The translations under genes were made by a program, and so were the position numbers. DNA of 14,731 nucleotides from Candidatus Latescibacterota bacterium. GTDB taxonomy: Bacteria > Latescibacterota > UBA2968 > UBA8231. The first letter of the stretch is position 1, and every line of letters begins with the position of its first letter. Location: contig JAJDTN010000351.1 in the NCBI GenBank assembly GCA_022827165.1, positions 1-14,731 of the forward strand, written 5' to 3'. Shown here one piece after another: positions 7,451 through 14,731 of the stretch. Below the pieces are notes generated by a model. That model worked only from the letters and a program-made list of their open reading frames with translations, was not told where the DNA came from and ran no database searches.

Positions 7451-9235
7451 TCAGTCCGCGTACTCCACCGGAACGACGCTCTCCTCGATCCGCTGGAGCA
7501 GCGCCGCCAGCTCTTCCCGAACGCGGGCGGCGGCCTCGGCCACCGGCACCTCTTCGCCCCGGCCGCTGGCGCCGCGCAGCTTCACCTCGAGGGTCCCCTT
7601 CTTCAACCCGCGGTCGCCGACGGTGACCCGCACCGGACAGCCGATGAGGTCGGCGTCGTTGAACTTGACGCCGGGGTTCTCGGGGCGGTCGTCGTAGAGG
7701 ACCTCGACACCGGCCGAGGTCAGATCCCCGTAGAGGGCCTCGGCGGCGGCCTGGACCGGCCCCTCGCCCTTGGCCAGGGAGACGAGGTGCACCTGGTACG
7801 GGGCGACGGTCACCGGCAGGGAGAGACCGTTGTCGTCGTGGTGCTCCTCGGCGACGCAGGCCAGCAGCCGGCCCACGCCGATGCCGTAGGAGCCCATGAT
7901 GACCGGCCGCTCCCGGCCCTGCTCGTCGAGGAAGGAGGCCCCCAGGGCGTCGCTGTAGCGGGTGCCGAGCTGGAAGATGTTGCCCACCTCGACGCCGCGG
8001 GCGATGCGCAGGGGGGCGCCGCAGACGGGGCAGGCGTGGCCCGCCTCGGCGAGGGCGATGTCGTCGACGATGTCGGCCTCCCAGTCGCGGCCGTGGTTGA
8101 CGTTGCGCACGTGGTACCCGGCCTCGTTGGCGCCGGAGACCAGGTTCGGCGACGAGACCACCGAGTCGTCGGCCACCACGAGGGTATCCCCCTCCAGCCC
8201 CATGGGGGAGGCATACCCCGGGACCGCCCCGGCGGCGGCGATCTCCTCGTCGTGGGCCGGTCTCAGCGCCAGGGCGCCGGCGGCGTTGGCGAGCTTGACC
8301 TCGTTGACCTCGAGGTCGCCGCGGATCACGGCGAGGACGAGGCGTTCCGAGGCTTCCCCGCCGGCCTCGGGGGCCTTGAAGCGGCCCACGAGAAAGACCG
8401 CCTTCGCCGTGCGGCTCGCGGGGACGTCGAGGAAGGCGGCCAGCTCGGCGATCGTCGCCGCCCCCGGGGTGGCCACCCTCTCCAGGGGCGCCGGCTCCTC
8501 GGCGGCCGCCTCCGCCTTGGCGAAGCGGGCGACCTCGGTGTTGGCCGCGTACCCGCAGGCGTCGCACAGGGCCAGGGTGTTCTCCCCCACCTCGTTGAGG
8601 TACATGAACTCGTGGGCCGCGGAGCCGCCCATCATGCCCACGTCGGAGCGCACCGCCCGCACCGGCAGCCCGCAGCGGCGGAAGATGTCGAAGTAGGCCT
8701 GGTAGTGGGCCCGGTACTGGGCCTCCAGCCCCTCCTGGGCGGCGTCGAGGGAGTACGAGTCCTTCATGGTGAACTCGCGCACCCGCAGCAGGCCGGAGGT
8801 GGGCCGCGCCTCGTCGCGCCACTTGGTCTGGAAGTGGTAGACCATGGCGGGCAGCTGCCGGTACGAACGGATCTCGCGGCTGGCCAGGTCGGCGACGATC
8901 TCCTCGTGGGTCGTGGCCAGCACCATGTCGCGGCCGTGGCGGTCGTGGAAGCGGGTGAGGGACTCGTCGTACTCCTCGTAGCGGCCCGAGGCCTTCCAGA
9001 CGTCGGCGGCGTGGACCACGGGCATCTTGATCTCCTGCCCGCCGATGGCGTCCATCGCGCCGCGGATGATCCCCTCGATCTTGCCCAGGGCCCGATGGGC
9101 CAGGGGCAGGTAGCTGAAGATGCCGCTGGCGAGCTGGCGGATGTACCCCGCCCGCAGCAGCAGGACGTGGCTGGCCACCTGGGCGTCGGCCGGGGCCTCG
9201 CGCAGGGTCTGGCTGAAGAGACGGGTCATGCGCAT
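7451..9235 (-). CDS. proS: Prolyl-tRNA synthetase, bacterial type
   Basis: 594 residues, slightly longer than the usual 570 or so. It charges tRNA-Pro with proline in the cytoplasm. Class II motifs are clear: TTHEE at 108-112, motif 2 at about 133-163 (FQTKWRDEARPTSGLLRVREF), and motif 3 GSYGIGVGR near 446. An editing insertion of the YbaK/INS type occupies about 240-400 and keeps the SRTAKAVFL lysine region, so misacylated Ala-tRNA-Pro clearance is expected. CDACG and CPVCG pairs flank the insertion. Two in-frame ATGs lie 6 bases apart; the first (9235) was chosen because AAGGAG sits 11 bases before it and 17 before the second. It is the last gene of the thrS operon, 16 bases after the metalloprotease gene, whose stop adjoins the proS Shine-Dalgarno. 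It ends 13 bases from the convergent SDR gene. Confidence 0.97.
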   Translation of the reverse strand: MRMTRLFSQTLREAPADAQVASHVLLLRAGYIRQLASGIFSYLPLAHRALGKIEGIIRGAMDAIGGQEIKMPVVHAADVWKASGRYEEYDESLTRFHDRHGRDMVLATTHEEIVADLASREIRSYRQLPAMVYHFQTKWRDEARPTSGLLRVREFTMKDSYSLDAAQEGLEAQYRAHYQAYFDIFRRCGLPVRAVRSDVGMMGGSAAHEFMYLNEVGENTLALCDACGYAANTEVARFAKAEAAAEEPAPLERVATPGAATIAELAAFLDVPASRTAKAVFLVGRFKAPEAGGEASERLVLAVIRGDLEVNEVKLANAAGALALRPAHDEEIAAAGAVPGYASPMGLEGDTLVVADDSVVSSPNLVSGANEAGYHVRNVNHGRDWEADIVDDIALAEAGHACPVCGAPLRIARGVEVGNIFQLGTRYSDALGASFLDEQGRERPVIMGSYGIGVGRLLACVAEEHHDDNGLSLPVTVAPYQVHLVSLAKGEGPVQAAAEALYGDLTSAGVEVLYDDRPENPGVKFNDADLIGCPVRVTVGDRGLKKGTLEVKLRGASGRGEEVPVAEAAARVREELAALLQRIEESVVPVEYAD

Positions 9236-9251
9236 CGGTATCGGATCTCCT

Positions 9252-9944
9252 TCAGGTTCGGGCCGCCTCGTGCTTCACCAGCGAGCCCATGGCCCGGTAC
9301 ATCACCCACAGGGACAGGCACACCCAGGCGCCGGCGATGGGATAGGCCAGCCACGGCAGGCCGAGGTAGGCCGCCAGGATGCCGGCGTCGGTGCGCTCGG
9401 CGAAGAGCCACAGGTCGGTGCGGAAGTCGTGGAGGCTGTAGAGGCAGAGCATCACCCCCAGCCACACGGCGCCCGCCGCCCCGGCCCGGGCCGAGTACAC
9501 GGCCGTGCACATGAGCGCCAGACCGCCGCCGAGGCCGAGGCCGAAGTCGAGACCGCCCGCGGGGGTGAAGGCCAGGGTCAAGCCGAGGGTCGCGGCGCCG
9601 ACGAGGAGCAGGGCCAGCCGCTGCAGTTGCGGCAGCACCCCCGACCAGATCAGGCCGGCGCCGAGCAGGGCGGAGCCCACGTACCCGGCCGACACGATGA
9701 GAATCGGCCAGCCTCCCCGGGAGAGGGTGTAGCCGTGCTCGGCCCAGGCGGTGCGCATCTCCAGGACCTCCCCTCCCGTGACCAGGGCGGCGGCGGCGTG
9801 GCACATCTCGTGGACCATGACGACGAAGACGCGGAAGGGCTTGATCCAGACGGTATCCCACAGCAGCAGGGCGGCAGCGGCACAGGCGAGGTGAAAGCGG
9901 AAACGCCACAGGATCCGGGCCTGGCGGTGCAGCCCCTTCCACAC
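9252..9944 (-). CDS. M50B-like membrane zinc metalloprotease
   Basis: 230 residues, hydrophobic, with several predicted membrane helices. The HExxH zinc motif is HEMCH (H45, E46, H49), followed by AGYVGSALLG and, later, LYSLHDFRTDL. That order (HExxH, GYxGxALLG, an acidic third motif) matches the Peptidase M50B-like family rather than site-2 proteases with PDZ domains. The substrate is unknown. The start is taken as GTG at 9944, five bases after the thrS stop; only a weak GGAA lies upstream, and the next in-frame ATG would remove part of the fold including the first helix. The position between thrS and proS with tiny gaps implies co-transcription. The frame continues open upstream through thrS, but that part is antisense-style shadow sequence. 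Confidence 0.8.
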   Translation of the reverse strand: MWKGLHRQARILWRFRFHLACAAAALLLWDTVWIKPFRVFVVMVHEMCHAAAALVTGGEVLEMRTAWAEHGYTLSRGGWPILIVSAGYVGSALLGAGLIWSGVLPQLQRLALLLVGAATLGLTLAFTPAGGLDFGLGLGGGLALMCTAVYSARAGAAGAVWLGVMLCLYSLHDFRTDLWLFAERTDAGILAAYLGLPWLAYPIAGAWVCLSLWVMYRAMGSLVKHEAART

Positions 9945-9949
9945 GGAGG

Positions 9950-11872
9950 CTATTCCGGCGCCCGCGAGGCGATGCGGCCGGCGATGAGGGCCACCGCCTC
10001 GTCCACCGCCATGGGATCGAGGCTCTCGCCGCTGCGCAGACGCACGGCCGCCTTCCCGTCCTCGACCTCGCGGTCGCCGAGGATCAGCATGTGCGGGACC
10101 TTCTGCTTCTGGGCGGCGCGGATGCGGTAGTTCAGGCTCTGGTCGGCCTGCAGCTCGACCCGAACGCCGGCGCCAGCCAGGGCCTGGCAGACCGTTTCCG
10201 CGTACTCCCCGTGGCGCTCGGCGATGGGCAGGACCACCGCCTGCACCGGCGCCAGCCACGTGGGGAAGGCGCCGGCGTAGTGCTCGATCAGGAAGCCGAT
10301 GGTGCGCTCGTGGGTCCCCAGCGGCGCCCGGTGGATGCAGATCGGCGTCTCCTCCGTTCCCTCGGCACTGGTGTAGACGAGACCGTAGCGGTCCGGCACC
10401 GCGAAGTCGACCTGGTTGGTGGCGATCGAGAACTCGCGGCCGATGGCGCTCCACACCTCGACGTCGATCTTGGGGCCGTAGAAGGCCGCCTCCCCCGCTA
10501 CCTCGACGTGGTTGATGCCGCCCTTGGCCAGGGCGCGCCGCACCCTCTCCTCGGTCTCGAGCCACAGCTCCGGCTCGTCGACGTACTTCTTTCCGAGGTC
10601 CGCCGGGTCGTGGGTGCTGAGGCGCATGACGTACTTGTCGATGCCGAAGAGGTCGAAGTAGCCGAGGTACATGCGGCAGACGGCGAGGAACTCCTCCTCG
10701 AACTGATCCAGCGTGCAGTAGATGTGGGCGTCGTTCATCTGCATCGAGCGCACCCGCATCAGCCCGAAGAGCTCCCCCGACTGCTCGTAGCGGTAGCAGG
10801 TCCCGTACTCGGCCAGGCGCAGCGGCAGGTCGCGGTAGCTGCGCGGCTGCGAGGCGAACACCTTGTGGTGGTGGGGGCAGTTCATCGGCTTGAGGTAGTA
10901 CTTCACGCCCTCCATCTCCATGGGCGGGAACATCGACTCGGTGTAGTAGGGCAGGTGGCCGCTGCGCACGAACATCGAGTCCTTGCAGATGTGGGGGGTG
11001 CGCACCTGCAGGTACCCGGCGTCGCGCTCGGTCTCCTTCGCCAGCCGTTCCAGCTCCTCGATGAGGACCGTCCCCTTCGGCTGCCACAGGGGGAGGCCGG
11101 GGCCGACCTCGTCGTCGAAGAAGAACAGCTCCAGCTCCCTCCCGAGGCGGCGGTGGTCCCGCTTCTTCGCCTCCTCCAGCATGCGCAGGTGCCCGTCGAG
11201 GGCCTCGCGGCCGGCGAAGGCGGTGCCGTAGATGCGCTGCAGCATCTTGTTGCCCTCGTCGCCGCGCCAGTAGGCGCCGGCCACGCTGAGCAGCTTGTAG
11301 TGGCGGACCTGCCCCGTGCTCAGCACGTGGGGCCCGCGGCAGAGGTCGACGAAGTCGCCGTCGCGGTAGAAGGTGAGGGACTCGCCGTCCTCCAGCTCGT
11401 CGAGGATCTCCAGCTTATAAGGCTCGTCCCGCAGGCGCAGGAGAGCCTCGTCGCGGCTCACCTCCTCGCGCTCGAAGCGGTGGTTCTGGCGGACCACCCG
11501 CTTCATCTCCTTCTCGATGCGCGTCAGGTCCTCGGTGCTGAAGGGCTCGGGCACGTCGAAGTCGTAGTAGAACCCGTCGTCGATCGCCGGTCCGATGGCC
11601 AGCCGCGCCTCGGGGAAGAGGCGCCGCACCGCCTGGGCCATCACGTGGGACAGGCTGTGGCGGTAGACCCACGCCGCCTCGTCGGCCTCCCAGGGGACCA
11701 GCTCGACCTCGGCGGACGGCTCCAGGGGCGTGTGGAAGTCGACCCACTCGCCGTCGCGGCGGGCGGCGACGAACTCCCGCAGCAGCTTGCGGTCGTGCTC
11801 GAGGAGGATCTCCTTGAGATGGCCGCCCCCCTCGTGCTCCAGCACCTCCTGTTCGCGGATCCGGATCTTCAC
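9950..11872 (-). CDS. thrS: Threonyl-tRNA synthetase
   Basis: 640 residues, the normal full length. It charges tRNA-Thr with threonine. Domains in order: a short N-terminal TGS region (1-62), the editing domain with HSLSH (H72, H76), then a linking region ending around YWRGDEGNKMLQRIYGTAF (201-219). The class II catalytic core carries the expected zinc ligands C332 (MNCPHHH), H383 (NDAHIY) and H514 (HRAPLGTHER). A C-terminal anticodon-binding domain completes it (about 540-640). The start is GTG at 11872, with AGGAG six bases upstream. The gene is preceded by a Thr/Pro-rich leader peptide and an intrinsic terminator, which together look like a ribosome-mediated attenuator. It heads an operon with the M50B protease gene (5-base gap) and proS. 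Confidence 0.98.
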   Translation of the reverse strand: MKIRIREQEVLEHEGGGHLKEILLEHDRKLLREFVAARRDGEWVDFHTPLEPSAEVELVPWEADEAAWVYRHSLSHVMAQAVRRLFPEARLAIGPAIDDGFYYDFDVPEPFSTEDLTRIEKEMKRVVRQNHRFEREEVSRDEALLRLRDEPYKLEILDELEDGESLTFYRDGDFVDLCRGPHVLSTGQVRHYKLLSVAGAYWRGDEGNKMLQRIYGTAFAGREALDGHLRMLEEAKKRDHRRLGRELELFFFDDEVGPGLPLWQPKGTVLIEELERLAKETERDAGYLQVRTPHICKDSMFVRSGHLPYYTESMFPPMEMEGVKYYLKPMNCPHHHKVFASQPRSYRDLPLRLAEYGTCYRYEQSGELFGLMRVRSMQMNDAHIYCTLDQFEEEFLAVCRMYLGYFDLFGIDKYVMRLSTHDPADLGKKYVDEPELWLETEERVRRALAKGGINHVEVAGEAAFYGPKIDVEVWSAIGREFSIATNQVDFAVPDRYGLVYTSAEGTEETPICIHRAPLGTHERTIGFLIEHYAGAFPTWLAPVQAVVLPIAERHGEYAETVCQALAGAGVRVELQADQSLNYRIRAAQKQKVPHMLILGDREVEDGKAAVRLRSGESLDPMAVDEAVALIAGRIASRAPE

Positions 11873-11892
11873 ACCTGGCTCCTGTGGGTCAT

Positions 11893-11930
11893 GAGAAAAG
11901 CCCGCTGTCGATCGGTCTCGACAGCGGGCT
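11893..11930 (-). terminator. Intrinsic terminator (attenuator) in the thrS leader
   Basis: On the minus strand AGCCCGCTGTCGA (11930-11918), a six-base loop GACCGA and TCGACAGCGGGCT (11911-11899) form a perfect 13-bp stem, followed immediately by TTTTCTC. It lies between the leader-peptide stop and the thrS Shine-Dalgarno, so it can only terminate the leader transcript. The plus-strand side lacks a T run, so it works in the thrS direction. Confidence 0.9.
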
Positions 11931-11982
11931 CTCTCGGAAATCTTCGGTCGGGAATCGCTTATCCCGGTGGGGCCGCCGTCGA
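11918..11982 (-). promoter_or_regulatory. Antiterminator pairing: leader segment with the terminator 5' arm
   Basis: The RNA segment UCGACGGCGG (11982-11973, leader codons 33-36) can pair with CCGCUGUCGA (11927-11918) of the terminator's 5' arm. This gives 10 consecutive pairs with a single G-U. The helix and the terminator are mutually exclusive. A ribosome stalled at leader codons 16-28 leaves the segment free; a ribosome at the stop codon (11961-11959) would partly cover it. The pairing is read directly from the sequence; its regulatory use is inference. Confidence 0.7.
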
Positions 11983-12078
11983 ATGTCGGTCACGGGTACC
12001 CGTGACGGGTGTGGTCGTCCCGGGAGTGGTGGTCTCGCGGCGCGATGCTTCGTCCGCCGTCATCTTCTCCCGGGACAT
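11959..12078 (-). CDS. Thr/Pro-rich leader peptide of the thrS-proS operon
   Basis: 39 residues starting at ATG 12078, chosen because GAAGGAG (12093-12087) lies 8 bases upstream; a longer frame through ATG 12099 has no such site and would begin almost at the transcript end. Ten of 39 residues are Thr and four are Pro. The core at residues 16-28 reads TTTPGTTTPVTGT, and PPG precedes the TAA stop. The core uses all four Thr codons (ACC, ACT, ACG, ACA), including two unusual in such GC-rich DNA. The peptide itself is probably not functional; its translation is the sensor. Stalling for lack of Thr-tRNA or Pro-tRNA at codons 16-28 would free codons 33-36 to form the antiterminator, allowing thrS, the M50B gene and proS to be transcribed. 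Confidence 0.8.
   Translation of the reverse strand: MSREKMTADEASRRETTTPGTTTPVTGTRDRHSTAAPPG
11989..12006. repeat. Perfect 18-bp palindrome inside the leader-peptide gene
   Basis: GTCACGGGTACCCGTGAC reads the same on both strands. In RNA it can fold as a short hairpin over leader codons 25-30, just after the Thr/Pro core. It could act as a pause or preemptor hairpin, or be an operator; the sequence does not decide. Confidence 0.6.
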
Positions 12079-12115
12079 GCAGGTGGCTCCTTCGGTCATG
12101 GCTGCGATGCGATCT

Positions 12116-12144
12116 AGTATGCCGCCCCTGCCGGGGAATGTCAA
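12116..12144 (-). promoter_or_regulatory. Sigma70-type promoter of the thrS-M50B-proS operon
   Basis: A perfect -35 TTGACA (12144-12139), a 17-base spacer and CATACT (12121-12116; 4 of 6) are seen on the minus strand. Transcription should begin near 12109, leaving about 30 bases with a good Shine-Dalgarno before the leader ATG. It sits within a few bases of the upstream MOSC gene's stop. Confidence 0.75.
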
Positions 12145-12148
12145 ACAC

Positions 12149-12574
12149 TCACTCCACGACGGAGACCGCATCGCCGAGCCTGATGAGGCCGCTGCGCTCC
12201 ACCGGGCCGAAGACGCCGCCCCGCATCGCCGGCCTCAGCGCTTCCTGCAGACCGGCGCGCTGCAGGTCCATGCCCTCGCAAGGCACCGTCTCGCCGCGCA
12301 CCACCACCTCGGCGGCGCCGATGCGCAGCCGGCGGCCGACGAGGGAGCCCAGGTCGAGGCCGCGGACCACGAGGTTGGCGCGCCTCGCCCGCGGCGGCAG
12401 GCCGGCGCCCATCAGGGCCATCGCCTGCTCCCAGGCCTCGATGGAGAGCAGGGTGACGGCGCGCGACGGGTTGCGGCGGTGGTCCCCCGCCAGCCCGACG
12501 CCGGCGACGGCGACTGCCTCCTCGCACTCCCGGGCCGGCCCCCGGCGCTCGGGATAGACGAGGATCTCCTCCAC
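12149..12574 (-). CDS. Small MOSC-domain protein
   Basis: 141 residues forming a single MOSC domain, the beta-rich module shared with the C-terminal domain of molybdenum-cofactor sulfurases and the stand-alone YiiM type. Supporting motifs are GLAGDHRRNPSRAVTLLS (about 27-44), the RRANLVVRGLDL block (about 64-75), the RLRIGAAEVVV strand, and a conserved Cys (C99, in ETVPCEGMD). These proteins are thought to bind a molybdenum cofactor or carry sulfur. The start is uncertain. GTG 12574 has GGAGG five bases upstream; GTG 12601 would add nine residues, overlap the upstream stop as GTGA and rely on translational coupling without a Shine-Dalgarno. It lies directly after the ThDP enzyme gene, with no obvious terminator before the thrS promoter. 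Confidence 0.82.
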   Translation of the reverse strand: MEEILVYPERRGPARECEEAVAVAGVGLAGDHRRNPSRAVTLLSIEAWEQAMALMGAGLPPRARRANLVVRGLDLGSLVGRRLRIGAAEVVVRGETVPCEGMDLQRAGLQEALRPAMRGGVFGPVERSGLIRLGDAVSVVE

Positions 12575-12597
12575 CCGGCCCTCCGGGGGTGCTCCGC

Positions 12598-14232
<1,635 letters not shown>

Positions 14233-14246
14233 GCCTCTCCTTGGAT

Positions 14247-14731
14247 TCACCAGCCGACGATCCCGTCCTCGATCCGCGCCAGGGCTCCCAGGAGCTGCCG
14301 CGCCCGGGGCGGGGACAGGCCGGCCTCGCCGGCGGCCTTGCGCAACAGCTCGTCGGAGGTCGTCTCCCGCCGCTCCTCGAAGATCCTGCGGCTGCGCGAG
14401 CCGAGGGCTTCCACGAAGGCCCGCACGGATCCGGCCTCCAGATCGAGGCTCTCGGCGGCCCGGGCGTACCAGGCCAGGGCCTCCTCGTCCCCCCGACCTT
14501 CCAGGTTCCTCAACAGGTCCACCAGGAACCGCCGCGCCTCGATGCGGCCGCCGCCGGCGGCGTCGGCCATGTCGACGACGAGGATGTCGACGCGGACGCT
14601 GAGCTTGCCGACGACGATGCGCCGCAGGTGCCGACGCAGGACCGTGTAGTAGGAGTCGACCTGGGCCTCCGAGAGGTCGGGGCTGCGCTCCAGCCCGCGC
14701 ATCCAGTCGGGCGCCCGGGAGGCGGCCCGGC
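14247..14731 (-). CDS. Hypothetical helical protein (partial, 5' end beyond the right edge)
   Basis: 160 residues are visible before the TGA at 14249-14247. The frame stays open to the window edge, and the first in-frame ATG (14702) has no convincing Shine-Dalgarno, so the true start is probably outside. I do not recognise a family. The sequence is charged, rich in Arg, Glu, Leu and Ala, and looks largely helical (for example YYTVLRRHLRRIVVGK and FLVDLLRNLE). A more hydrophobic VRVDILVVDMADAAGGG stretch lies early on. No signal peptide, membrane segment or catalytic motif is visible. It ends 14 bases before the ThDP enzyme's start, whose Shine-Dalgarno lies in that gap, so the two are probably co-transcribed. 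Confidence 0.7.
   Translation of the reverse strand, partial: RAASRAPDWMRGLERSPDLSEAQVDSYYTVLRRHLRRIVVGKLSVRVDILVVDMADAAGGGRIEARRFLVDLLRNLEGRGDEEALAWYARAAESLDLEAGSVRAFVEALGSRSRRIFEERRETTSDELLRKAAGEAGLSPPRARQLLGALARIEDGIVGW

Noticed and set aside
9252..11087. 611-residue minus-strand frame fusing the M50B protein to upstream sequence
   Set aside because: The first part is an Arg/Pro/Gly-rich shadow of thrS in another frame. Only the part after GTG 9944 has real protein character.
11873..12110. T-box riboswitch upstream of thrS
   Set aside because: I looked for the conserved T-box antiterminator sequence and a specifier loop and did not find them. A translated Thr/Pro leader with a terminator explains the region better.
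12125..12136. Short CCCC-TGCC-GGGG inverted repeat between the thrS -35 and -10
   Set aside because: A four-base stem is expected by chance in DNA this GC-rich; there is no evidence it is an operator or a terminator for the MOSC gene.
11959..12171. 70-codon version of the leader peptide starting at ATG 12171
   Set aside because: That ATG lies upstream of the predicted promoter -35 and so outside the transcript; the 39-codon version has the good Shine-Dalgarno.

Overview
This is a GC-rich bacterial window, densely packed with genes and almost without intergenic space. It holds eight protein-coding genes, two of them cut by the window edges, plus one short leader-peptide gene. There are no phage genes, transposases, tRNA or rRNA genes or CRISPR arrays. 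The bacterial-type ProRS, the class II ThrRS and the sigma70-like promoters point to a bacterium. The high GC and the unusual multidomain exported and membrane proteins suit an environmental lineage such as Acidobacteriota, Myxococcota or a related candidate phylum, but I cannot assign one from sequence alone.

Left block (1-7437). A secreted DUF362 protein (minus strand, running off the left edge, apparently starting at CTG) is divergent from a two-gene plus-strand operon across a 124-base gap with a candidate promoter for each side. The operon encodes a 1126-residue membrane protein and a 481-residue SDR protein, joined by a TGATG stop/start overlap. Both are internal duplications. The membrane protein has an intact CPBP (CAAX-type) protease half followed by a copy that has lost the catalytic motifs. 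The SDR protein has two uronate-dehydrogenase-like domains, and both carry Arg where the catalytic Ser/Thr is expected.

Middle block (7451-12144, minus strand). This is a translation operon in the order leader peptide, thrS, a small M50B-like membrane metalloprotease, proS. The 5' region looks like a complete ribosome-mediated attenuator: a TTGACA-N17-CATACT promoter, a 39-codon leader with 10 Thr and 4 Pro codons (TTTPGTTTP core), an antiterminator segment able to form a 10-bp helix with the terminator's 5' arm, a 13-bp terminator hairpin ending in a T run, and then thrS starting at GTG. Because the operon encodes both ThrRS and ProRS and the leader interleaves Thr and Pro codons, I infer a switch that senses both Thr-tRNA and Pro-tRNA charging. 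This is the most interesting item in the window.

Right block (12149-14731, minus strand). A tightly spaced cluster holds an unrecognised helical protein (cut by the right edge), an acetolactate-synthase-type ThDP enzyme and a MOSC-domain protein. The cluster ends immediately before the thrS promoter.
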